Below, piece after piece: positions 1-4,883 of a stretch of DNA of 5,347 nucleotides. Positions within the stretch are counted from its first letter, which is position 1, and every line of letters begins with the position of its first letter. The stretch lies in NCBI GenBank assembly GCA_023433835.1, contig JAEYTW010000336.1, forward strand, positions 1 through 5,347. Direction: 5' to 3'. A model generated the notes under the pieces. The model did not search any database. It saw nothing but the letters and a program-made list of their open reading frames with translations, and had not been told where the DNA came from. A program made the translations under genes and the position numbers. The stretch is from Pseudomonadota bacterium. GTDB taxonomy: Bacteria; Pseudomonadota; Alphaproteobacteria; Ferrovibrionales; Ferrovibrionaceae.

Positions 1-89
1 CCCTCGGGCGCCCGGGCGGGGTGCCGCCCTACGTCGATGATCTGGTCGCCGAATTGTTCGCGGCCGCGTTTGAGAAAGTTGCCGCGTGA
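1..89 (+). CDS. C-terminal end of an unidentified upstream gene (partial)
   Basis: An open frame enters from the left edge and ends at TGA 87-89. It supplies the last 28 or so residues of a protein, ending VPPYVDDLVAELFAAAFEKV followed by two alanines. The end looks like an amphipathic, alanine-rich helix. The frame uses G/C-rich codons like its neighbours. Its stop overlaps the ATG of the methionine aminopeptidase gene by one base (TGATG), which suggests the two are co-transcribed and translationally coupled. Too little is present to assign a family. The residues do not look like SfsA, a gene I recall beside map in some alphaproteobacteria. The existence of the gene is supported mainly by frame and junction. 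Confidence 0.6.
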   Translation, partial: LGRPGGVPPYVDDLVAELFAAAFEKVAA

Positions 90-877
90 TGAACTATTCG
101 ACCCAGCGTGACTCCAGCCGCCGGCCGATACCGCTGCACGGCCCCGAAGGCTTCGAGGGCATGCGCAAGGCCGGCCGCCTGGCGGCCCAGACCCTCGATT
201 ACATCGCCGGGCTGATCCGGCCCGGCGTCTCGACCGCGGCGCTCGATGCCGCCTGCGAGACGTTCATGCGCGATCATGGCGGCATCCCGGCCACCATCGG
301 CTATCGCGGCTATCGCCACGCCAGCTGCATCTCGGTCAACCATGTCGTCACCCATGGCATCCCGTCGCCGGACAAGATCCTGGCCGAGGGCGACATCCTC
401 AATATCGACGTCACCCCGAAGGTCGACGGCTGGCACGGCGATACCAGCCGGATGTTCTGCGTCGGCACGGTCGGCCGCCTGGCCCGGCGCCTGGTCGACA
501 CGACCTATGCCGCGCTGATGGCGGGCGTCGGCGCGGTGCGCCCGGGCGCGACGCTCGGCGATGTCGGCCATGCGATCGAGACCATCGCCCGCAAGGAGCG
601 TTTCTCGATCGTCGAGGATTTCGTCGGCCACGGCGTCGGGCAGGTGTTCCACGACGCGCCCGACGTCATGCATTACGGCAAGCCGGGCAAGGGCGTCCGG
701 CTGGAGCCCGGCATGATCTTCACGATCGAGCCGATGCTGAATGCCGGGCGCAAGGATGTGAAGATCCTGCCGGACGGCTGGACCGCGGTGACCCGCGACC
801 GCTCGCTGTCGGCGCAGTTCGAGCATTCGGTCGGCGTCACCGAGGACGGCGTCGAGATCTTCACGCTATCGGCTTGA
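89..877 (+). CDS. map: Type I methionine aminopeptidase
   Basis: This cytosolic metalloprotease removes the initiator methionine from new proteins when the second residue is small. The 262-residue product is close to the 264 of E. coli MAP. All family landmarks are present: the substrate-binding His in VTHGIPS (H89), metal ligands D107 (NIDVTP) and D118 (HGDTSR), H181 (GHGVGQ, with H188 in FHDAP), E214 (FTIEPM) and E245 (QFEHSV). There is no long N-terminal zinc-finger extension, so this is the short bacterial form. The ATG at 89 is preferred over an in-frame GTG at 86 because it overlaps the preceding stop and has GAGAAAG about 10 nt upstream. The 3' end overlaps the converging repressor gene by 17 nt, with no terminator visible between them. 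The gene appears intact and housekeeping, unrelated to the sulfur genes beside it. Confidence 0.97.
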   Translation: MNYSTQRDSSRRPIPLHGPEGFEGMRKAGRLAAQTLDYIAGLIRPGVSTAALDAACETFMRDHGGIPATIGYRGYRHASCISVNHVVTHGIPSPDKILAEGDILNIDVTPKVDGWHGDTSRMFCVGTVGRLARRLVDTTYAALMAGVGAVRPGATLGDVGHAIETIARKERFSIVEDFVGHGVGQVFHDAPDVMHYGKPGKGVRLEPGMIFTIEPMLNAGRKDVKILPDGWTAVTRDRSLSAQFEHSVGVTEDGVEIFTLSA

Positions 878-1202
878 TCTCCGGCGCGCAGAACAGGCCG
901 TAGAGCGTCTCGATCAGCACCCGGACATCGCTGCTGGCGAGGCTGTAGTAAATGGTCTGGGCCTCGCGCCGCGTGGCGACGAGGCCCTGCAGCCGCATCT
1001 TGGCCAGATGCTGGGACAGGGCCGACTGGCTGATGCCGGCGATCCCGGCCAGGTCGCCGACCGATCTTTCGCCGTCGACCAGATGGCAGAGCACCAGCAG
1101 GCGCTTGGCGTTCGCCATCGCGCCGAGCAGCGTGGCCGCTTCTTCCGCCCGTTCTTCGAGGGCTGCGATATCGGGCCGCAGGGCAGGGGCTTGTATTTTC
1201 AT
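861..1202 (-). CDS. bigR: ArsR-family repressor, BigR/SqrR-like persulfide sensor
   Basis: The 113-residue protein is a single winged helix-turn-helix domain. The HTH spans about residues 47-75, with a recognition helix around SQSALSQHLAKMRLQGLV, followed by the wing (ATRREAQTIYYSL). The metal-binding ELCVCDL motif of arsenic sensors is replaced by ERSVGDL, so it is not a classic As/Sb sensor. It has exactly two cysteines, C39 (LVLCHL) and C105 (LFCAPE). Their 66-residue spacing equals that of the redox pairs in Xylella BigR (C42/C108) and Rhodobacter SqrR (C41/C107), which form an intramolecular tetrasulfide or disulfide link that releases DNA. It is divergent from a persulfide dioxygenase operon and probably represses both directions through the palindrome at 1208-1239. 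The ATG at 1202 is the only plausible start, but AGGAG abuts it with no spacer. The symbol is by family resemblance; the sensing role is inferred. Confidence 0.9.
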   Translation of the reverse strand: MKIQAPALRPDIAALEERAEEAATLLGAMANAKRLLVLCHLVDGERSVGDLAGIAGISQSALSQHLAKMRLQGLVATRREAQTIYYSLASSDVRVLIETLYGLFCAPEIKPIA

Positions 1203-1207
1203 CTCCT

Positions 1208-1239
1208 GTATATTAGTATTTTCGAATATAAAAATATAC
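1208..1239. promoter_or_regulatory. Imperfect 32-bp palindrome, likely repressor operator
   Basis: The sequence is symmetric about the centre of TTCGAA (axis between 1223 and 1224). Thirteen of 16 base pairs match; mismatches are at pairs 1215/1232, 1216/1231 and 1220/1227. The outer arms are GTATATT and AATATAC. It lies in the only strongly AT-rich stretch of the window, between the divergent repressor and sulfur operon, and covers likely -10 elements on both strands. A bound ArsR-family dimer here would block both promoters, giving autoregulation and operon control. ArsR proteins, including BigR, are known to bind AT-rich inverted repeats. Binding to this site is inferred. Confidence 0.8.
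1210..1215 (-). promoter_or_regulatory. Candidate -10 element of the repressor gene
   Basis: On the minus strand TAATAT sits inside the palindrome, with seven bases between it and the repressor ATG at 1202. A transcript starting at the usual distance would begin at or next to that ATG, giving a leaderless or nearly leaderless mRNA. That would make the AGGAG abutting the start codon irrelevant. No good -35 is visible at 16-18 nt. This is a tentative reading. Confidence 0.35.
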
Positions 1240-1240
1240 T
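1213..1240 (+). promoter_or_regulatory. Candidate promoter of the sulfur operon
   Basis: TATACT at 1235-1240 matches the sigma-70 -10 consensus at 5 of 6 positions. A weak -35 candidate, TTAGTA (1213-1218), lies 16 nt upstream. Transcription would start near 1247, just after the palindrome, so a repressor on the palindrome would occlude RNA polymerase. An alternative -10 is TATAAA at 1227-1232, but it lacks a reasonable -35. The assignment rests on sequence only. Confidence 0.45.
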
Positions 1241-1259
1241 GAATTGAGAGGCCTTCGAC

Positions 1260-1304
1260 ATGAACACCCTATACCAGACCCGGAACGGAGCGGCAGCCCG
1301 ATGA
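1260..1304 (+). CDS. Possible 14-codon leader peptide ORF
   Basis: ATG at 1260 opens a 14-codon frame, MNTLYQTRNGAAAR, ending at TGA 1302-1304. It is preceded by GAGAGG (1246-1251) at an 8-nt spacing. Its stop overlaps the ATG of the PmpA-like gene at 1301 in an ATGA junction, the arrangement used for translational coupling. It has no cysteines and no obvious run of regulatory codons. It could be a small leader controlling entry into the operon, or a chance ORF in a 5' untranslated region. The downstream gene also has its own GGAG at 1287-1290, so the leader is not required for its translation. Confidence 0.35.
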   Translation: MNTLYQTRNGAAAR

Positions 1305-1735
1305 CGACGACCCTCTTCACGCCCTGGTCGGCACTGGCCGGCGGCGCCCTGATCGGGCTTGCCGCGGTGCTGCTGATGGCGGCGTCGGGCCGCATTGCCG
1401 GCATCAGCGGCATCGCCGCCCGGCTGCTGCCGCCCTATCGCGATGCCGGATTTCCCGGCCGTCTCGCCTTCGTCGCCGGCCTGGTCGCGGCGCCGCTCGC
1501 CTACACCGCGGCCACCGGGCAACCGATCGCCCAGACGGTCGGCGCCGGGCCGGCCTTGATGACCGTGGCCGGCCTGCTGGTCGGTTTCGGCTCGGTCTGG
1601 GGCAATGGCTGCACCAGTGGCCATGGGGTCTGTGGCCTGGCCCGGCTGTCACCCCGCTCGCTGGTCGCGACCCTGACCTTCATGGCGACAGCGGTGGCAA
1701 CCGTCTTCGTCACCCGCCACCTGATCGGAGGCTGA
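1301..1735 (+). CDS. PmpA-like YeeE/YedE half-size sulfur transport membrane protein
   Basis: The 144-residue inner-membrane protein has about four hydrophobic segments (roughly residues 10-30, 55-70, 80-98 and 120-138). It carries the YeeE/YedE signature GNGCTSGHGVCG at 101-112, with C104 and C111. In the full-length family member TsuA, a thiosulfate importer, conserved cysteines line the pathway, so a similar sulfur-handling role is likely here. The half-size form is expected to pair with the next gene, as PmpA and PmpB do. The ATG at 1301 is chosen because residues MTTTLFTPWSALAGGALIGL match the usual family start and GGAG lies 10 nt upstream. A TTG at 1244 would add 19 unconvincing residues. 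It is the first main gene of the operon. The transported species (thiosulfate, persulfide or another) cannot be read from sequence. Confidence 0.88.
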   Translation: MTTTLFTPWSALAGGALIGLAAVLLMAASGRIAGISGIAARLLPPYRDAGFPGRLAFVAGLVAAPLAYTAATGQPIAQTVGAGPALMTVAGLLVGFGSVWGNGCTSGHGVCGLARLSPRSLVATLTFMATAVATVFVTRHLIGG

Positions 1736-1736
1736 C

Positions 1737-2156
1737 ATGGGTGTCGTGCTGCAATTGCTGTCAGGCCTGCTGTTCGGCGTCGGCCTCGTCGTATCCGGCA
1801 TGGCCGATCCGGCCAAGGTCCTGAACTTCCTCGACCTCGCGGGCACCTGGGATCCCAGCCTCGCCTTCGTCATGGCGGGGGCGGTCGCGGTGACCATGGC
1901 GGGATATCGGCTGGTGCTGTCGCGGGCGCGCCCGCTATGCGCCCCAGCCTTCGATCTGCCGGCCAGGACCGCGATCGATCTCCCTATCGTCGCCGGCCCG
2001 GCCATCTTCGGCATCGGCTGGGGCCTGGCCGGGTTCTGCCCGGGGCCGGCCCTGACCTCGCTGACGCTGGCTGCGCCCGGCACGCTGATGTTCGTCCCCG
2101 CCATGCTTGCCGGCATGGCCGTTGCCCGCTGGCTTTCGACGAGGAATGCGTGGTGA
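1737..2156 (+). CDS. PmpB-like half-size sulfur transport membrane protein (YeeE/YedE-related, DUF6691 type)
   Basis: The 139-residue inner-membrane protein has about four hydrophobic segments (3-21, 41-60, 85-100 and 108-132). Family hallmarks are GLVVSGMADPAKVLNFLDL near residues 16-34, with WDPSLAF following, and GWGLAGFCPGPAL at 94-106, with a conserved cysteine at C101. A second cysteine is C68. It starts one nucleotide after the preceding stop and has a strong GGAGG (1727-1731) at 5-nt spacing, so it is co-translated with the PmpA-like gene. The two together approximate a full-length YeeE/TsuA transporter split in two. Its stop overlaps the next gene's GTG by 4 nt. Family assignment is firm; the substrate is inferred from context. 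Confidence 0.88.
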   Translation: MGVVLQLLSGLLFGVGLVVSGMADPAKVLNFLDLAGTWDPSLAFVMAGAVAVTMAGYRLVLSRARPLCAPAFDLPARTAIDLPIVAGPAIFGIGWGLAGFCPGPALTSLTLAAPGTLMFVPAMLAGMAVARWLSTRNAW

Positions 2157-3022
2157 GCGGAAATGCCCCCCTGGTGACCGGCTTCTTCGACGGCGCCACC
2201 AACACGATCAGCTACGTGGTCCAGGATCCCGCCTCGCCGGCCTGCGCGATCGTCGACAGCGTGCTCGACATCGACTACGCGGCCGGCCGCATCGGCCATG
2301 CTTCCGCCGACGCGCTGATCGCCTTCGTCCGCGAGCGTCGCCTGCGGCTCGAGTGGCTGATCGAGACCCACGTCCATGCCGATCACCTTTCCGCCGCCGC
2401 CTATGTCAAGAGCGTGCTGGGCGGCAGGATCGGCATCGGCCAGGGCATCACGGTCGTTCAGGACACCTTTGCCGCGCTGTTCGCCGAAGGGCCGGATTTC
2501 GCCCGCGACGGCCGGCAGTTCGATCACCTTTTCGCCGACGGCGAAACCTATGCGATCGGCGGGCTGGCAGCGCGGGCGCTGCATACGCCGGGCCATACGC
2601 CGGCCTGCATGACGCATGTCATCGGCGACGCCGCCTTCGTCGGCGACACGCTGTTCATGCCCGATGGCGGCACGGCGCGGGCGGATTTTCCCGGCGGCGA
2701 CGCGCGGACGCTCTACCGCTCGATCCGCCGCGTGCTCGACCTGCCGCCGGAAACCCGGCTGTTCATGTGCCACGACTACGGGCCCGGCGATCGCGCGATC
2801 GCCTGGGAAACGACGGTTGCCGCCGAACGCGCCGGCAATATCCATGTCCGCGACGGCATCGACGAGGACACTTTCGTCGCGATGCGCACGGTGCGGGACG
2901 CGACGCTCGACATGCCCCGGCTGATCCTGCCGTCGATCCAGGTCAACATGCGGGCAGGCAGCCTGCCCGCGGCGGACGAACGGGGCAGGCGGTTCCTGAA
3001 GGTGCCGCTGAACGCGCTGTGA
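2153..3022 (+). CDS. blh: ETHE1-like persulfide dioxygenase (Blh type)
   Basis: The 289-residue metallo-beta-lactamase-fold protein is expected to oxidise glutathione persulfide with O2 to sulfite and glutathione. The fold motif THVHADH is at 72-78. By comparison with human ETHE1 the mononuclear iron ligands are H73, H148 (TPGHTP) and D165 (VGDTLF). R176 in TARADF corresponds to the glutathione-contacting Arg of ETHE1, and MCHDYGP (205-211) is typical of the family. Unlike Xylella Blh it carries no fused DUF442 domain, and no rhodanese domain is attached. GTG at 2153 is chosen: it overlaps the PmpB-like stop (GTGA) and has GAGGA (2141-2145) 7 nt upstream. The open frame extends further upstream only as a shadow of the preceding gene. 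Location in the operon fits sulfide detoxification. Sequence alone does not prove persulfide specificity. Confidence 0.93.
   Translation: MSGNAPLVTGFFDGATNTISYVVQDPASPACAIVDSVLDIDYAAGRIGHASADALIAFVRERRLRLEWLIETHVHADHLSAAAYVKSVLGGRIGIGQGITVVQDTFAALFAEGPDFARDGRQFDHLFADGETYAIGGLAARALHTPGHTPACMTHVIGDAAFVGDTLFMPDGGTARADFPGGDARTLYRSIRRVLDLPPETRLFMCHDYGPGDRAIAWETTVAAERAGNIHVRDGIDEDTFVAMRTVRDATLDMPRLILPSIQVNMRAGSLPAADERGRRFLKVPLNAL
2950..2970. repeat. Perfect inverted repeat, 10-bp arms, inside the dioxygenase gene
   Basis: Arms of 10 bp (GCGGGCAGGC and GCCTGCCCGC) flank a single A at 2960. In RNA this could fold as an 8-bp GC-rich stem with a 5-nt GCAGC loop. It lies about 50 nt before the TauE/SafE start and encodes residues around MRAGSLPA. 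No T-tract follows, so it is not a standard intrinsic terminator. It may be coincidental in such GC-rich coding DNA, or could affect mRNA stability between blh and the exporter gene. Confidence 0.6.
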
Positions 3023-3807
3023 CGGACTTATCGGACCTGGCGGGGTTTGCCTCGGGCGGCCTCGTCGGATTCGTGCTCGGGCTGATCGGCGGCGGCGGTT
3101 CGATCCTGGCCGTTCCGCTGCTCGTCTATGCGGTCGGCGTGCCGTCGACCCATGTCGCCATCGGCACCAGCGCGGTGGCGGTCGCGGTCAGCGCGGCGGT
3201 GAACCTCGCCGGGCATGCCCGCGCCGGCAACGTCAAATGGCCCTGCGCCCTCGTCTTCGCCGGGGCGGGGATTGTCGGGGCCGCGCTCGGCTCGCAACTC
3301 GGCAAGGCCGTCGACGGGGCCAGGCTGCTGCTGCTGTTCGGCCTGCTGATGTCGGGCGTCGCTGTGGCAATGCTGTTGCGCCGGGACGACGGCGGCGATC
3401 CCGACGTCCGGCTGACGCCCGGCTCCGCCGGTCACCTGCTGCCGCGTCTTGTCGGATTCGGGACCGCCGTCGGCATGCTGGCCGGCTTCTTCGGTATCGG
3501 CGGCGGCTTCCTGGTCGTGCCGGGGCTGCTGGCCTCGACCCGGATGCCGCTGATTACCGCAGTCGGTTCGTCGCTCGTTGCCGTCACCGCGTTCGGTGCG
3601 ACGACGGCGGCAAGCTATGCCGTCTCCGGCCTGGTCGATTGGCGGCTGGTCGCCCTGTTCGTGGCCGGCGGTGCCATCGGCGGACTCGGCGGGGCGGCGC
3701 TGGCCCGTCGCCTTGCCGCGCGCAAGGCGCTCCTGTCGCGGTTGTTTGCATTCGTCGTCGCGGCCACGGGCCTGTACGTCGTCATCCGTGGTCTCGGCAA
3801 TCTCTGA
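3019..3807 (+). CDS. TauE/SafE family sulfite/organosulfonate exporter
   Basis: The 262-residue polytopic inner-membrane protein probably has about eight transmembrane segments. The internal duplication typical of TauE/SafE is clear: GFVLGLIGGGGSILAVPLLV (17-36) mirrors GMLAGFFGIGGGFLVVPGLL (152-171). HVAIGTSAVAV (45-55) mirrors ITAVGSSLVAV (179-189). A charged cytoplasmic linker lies around 121-135. In this operon the likely job is export of sulfite made by the dioxygenase. GTG at 3019 is chosen: it overlaps the dioxygenase stop in a GTGA junction. No strong Shine-Dalgarno is visible (only GAAGGT at 2998), so translation probably depends on coupling. The same frame is open far upstream, but that portion is an antiframe shadow of blh. 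The substrate is inferred from context. Confidence 0.92.
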   Translation: MTDLSDLAGFASGGLVGFVLGLIGGGGSILAVPLLVYAVGVPSTHVAIGTSAVAVAVSAAVNLAGHARAGNVKWPCALVFAGAGIVGAALGSQLGKAVDGARLLLLFGLLMSGVAVAMLLRRDDGGDPDVRLTPGSAGHLLPRLVGFGTAVGMLAGFFGIGGGFLVVPGLLASTRMPLITAVGSSLVAVTAFGATTAASYAVSGLVDWRLVALFVAGGAIGGLGGAALARRLAARKALLSRLFAFVVAATGLYVVIRGLGNL

Positions 3808-3819
3808 GGCCCGACCTCA
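3805..3819. other. Short hairpin joining two convergent stop codons
   Basis: TGAGG (3805-3809), CCCGA (loop) and CCTCA (3815-3819) form a 5-bp stem. The arms contain the stop codons of the TauE/SafE gene and the YkgJ gene, which converge here with a 9-nt gap. An overlapping alternative pairs CCCGA (3810-3814) with TCGGG (3825-3829). Neither has a T-tract. It could act as a weak bidirectional stop or be chance. No other terminator is visible between the two transcripts. Confidence 0.3.
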
Positions 3820-4641
3820 ACGGATCGGGGTGAACACCCGCTCGCCGGCCTGCCAGCGGTCGACCAGCCCGGGATCGGCCAGGATCGCGGCGACCGCCGC
3901 GCTCAGCTCGACCGGGTCGGACTGCAGCGCGGCATCCCTGGCGATGCCGCAGACCGCCGCCAGGTAGGCGTGGCCGAGATAGCGCGGCCAGATGTAGGAA
4001 TTGGCCTCGTCGGCGATGCGGCCCTCGGCCAGCGCGGCGAAGGCCAGGCGGCAGCGTTCGGGTTCCGGCGCCAGATAGCTGCGGCAGGCCATCGGCCGTG
4101 CCGCATAGATCGTGCAGGCGCCGTCGTCAGGCCCCAGGAACGGGCAGGGGCGGATCGGCACCTCGGCCCCGGCGGCGCGGCGCTCGACGTCGAAGGCGGC
4201 GACCTCGGCCGCCTTGGCGCGGCGGGCATCGGCGGGCAGGGCCAGCAGGATGCGGGCGGCGGCGATCGCTTCCGGAATCGTGGCCTCGACCGGCTGGCGG
4301 CAGCACCAGTCGCACCCCTTGGCGCAGCCGATCGGCACGGCCGGGATATCGTCCATCGCCTCGGTAAACGAGGCGATGCCTTCCTCCAGCCGCGGCAACG
4401 CGAGGCGGGTGATGACCTCGCCGAGGGCGGCGAGCTTGTCCGGCGCCGCCCGCACCCCGGCGCCGTCCTGGCGCAGGAGCCCGGCCAGCCGGCGGATTTC
4501 GCGCGCCTGCTCGGCCACTGCCCCCGGATCGGCGCTGGTGCGGGGCGGCGGCAGCGGAAAATCGTCCATCAGCCGGTCAGCGTCGCGCGGATCCGGCGCG
4601 CCGTTCTGCAACTGTTGCTTGCGGCGCTTGGCATCACCCAC
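3817..4641 (-). CDS. YkgJ-type cysteine-cluster protein, putative metal-binding
   Basis: The 274-residue protein (from the GTG at 4641) contains the YkgJ/CxxxCxxCC pattern. C106, C110, C113 and C114 lie in GCAKGCDWCCRQ. They are followed by C166 (RPCPFL), C176 (GACTIY), C186 (RPMACR) and C197, with a further C231. The CPFL...C-x-IY...RP-x2-CR layout is the family hallmark and suggests a bound zinc or iron-sulfur centre. No biochemical function is established for this family as far as I know. An N-terminal region of about 100 residues, rich in Arg and Ala, precedes the cluster. The start is uncertain: GTG 4641 overlaps the preceding small gene by 8 nt and the added codons have coding-like composition, whereas ATG 4569 would remove 24 residues and TTG 4665 would add 8. 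None has a good ribosome site. It converges on the sulfur operon, so a shared role is not implied. Confidence 0.85.
   Translation of the reverse strand: MGDAKRRKQQLQNGAPDPRDADRLMDDFPLPPPRTSADPGAVAEQAREIRRLAGLLRQDGAGVRAAPDKLAALGEVITRLALPRLEEGIASFTEAMDDIPAVPIGCAKGCDWCCRQPVEATIPEAIAAARILLALPADARRAKAAEVAAFDVERRAAGAEVPIRPCPFLGPDDGACTIYAARPMACRSYLAPEPERCRLAFAALAEGRIADEANSYIWPRYLGHAYLAAVCGIARDAALQSDPVELSAAVAAILADPGLVDRWQAGERVFTPIR
4354..4378. repeat. Perfect inverted repeat, 10-bp arms, inside the YkgJ gene
   Basis: CATCGCCTCG (4354-4363) and CGAGGCGATG (4369-4378) are exact reverse complements around a 5-nt loop GTAAA. In the YkgJ mRNA the stem would carry a UUUAC loop and would lie a short way upstream of the first cysteine cluster, encoding about ASFTEAM. 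No T-tract follows on either strand. It may be coincidental or an mRNA structure. Confidence 0.6.
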
Positions 4642-4762
4642 GGGCGAATACCAGCAGCAAAGCAAGGGTGGCGATCACCAGCACGCCCGACCACAGCCAT
4701 GCCGGGATCACCTTGCCGCGCGGCGGCTCGGCCGGGGCCGCGGGCGGCGTGGTCATCTCCAT
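4634..4762 (-). CDS. Small single-pass membrane protein (42 residues)
   Basis: ATG at 4762 is preceded by GGAGG with a spacing of 7 nt, the best ribosome site on the minus strand here. The product starts MEMTTPPAAPAEPPRGKVIP. It therefore has a short proline-rich, largely polar N-terminus with one Arg-Lys cluster, then a hydrophobic helix at about residues 21-40 (AWLWSGVLVIATLALLLVFA), then RG. There is no signal-peptide cleavage motif. It is probably a single-pass inner-membrane protein. Its 3' end overlaps the YkgJ gene by 8 nt, suggesting co-expression. I do not recognise a family. The strong Shine-Dalgarno and the clean hydrophobic helix argue that it is real. Confidence 0.75.
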   Translation of the reverse strand: MEMTTPPAAPAEPPRGKVIPAWLWSGVLVIATLALLLVFARG

Positions 4763-4883
4763 CGACTTTCCTCCAATCCGGGCGTTAAGCTGGGACAGGG
4801 CATACCGGTTGTTAATCCAGGGCGATGTAAGAAGGCAACAGCGTTCCCTGATCCCGTCTACCGGCTGACGACGAGCACCCCTG
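4763..4883. promoter_or_regulatory. Divergent intergenic region between the small membrane protein and the Panacea-like gene
   Basis: These 121 bases separate two divergent genes and should hold both promoters. It is less GC-rich than the neighbours. A weak minus-strand pair is TTGCCT followed after 17 nt by TTAACA, which would serve the small membrane protein. No convincing plus-strand -35/-10 pair is evident. I see no clear operator palindrome, riboswitch or RNA gene here. Confidence 0.4.

Noticed and set aside
29..826. A 265-codon minus-strand open frame across map
   Set aside because: It is antisense to an intact methionine aminopeptidase and has no recognisable motif or good ribosome site.
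1244..1300. TTG start at 1244 extending the PmpA-like protein by 19 residues
   Set aside because: The added residues are polar and charged with no family counterpart, whereas the ATG at 1301 has a GGAG and gives the standard family N-terminus.
2530..2546. 7-bp inverted repeat TTTCGCC/GGCGAAA in the dioxygenase gene
   Set aside because: Short GC-rich repeats of this length are common in such coding DNA, and nothing around it suggests a function.
1649..2845. A 398-codon open frame on the minus strand
   Set aside because: It lies antisense to three well-supported genes with clear family motifs, its translation is low-complexity Arg/Ala/Gly-rich, and such long antiframe openings are expected in GC-rich coding DNA.
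2107..3018. Long upstream extension of the TauE/SafE frame
   Set aside because: This part overlaps the dioxygenase gene out of frame and translates to Arg-rich sequence without membrane segments. The true start is the GTG at 3019.
3970..4788. A 272-codon plus-strand open frame
   Set aside because: It is antisense to the YkgJ-type gene, whose cysteine cluster is clear, and its translation has no family features.
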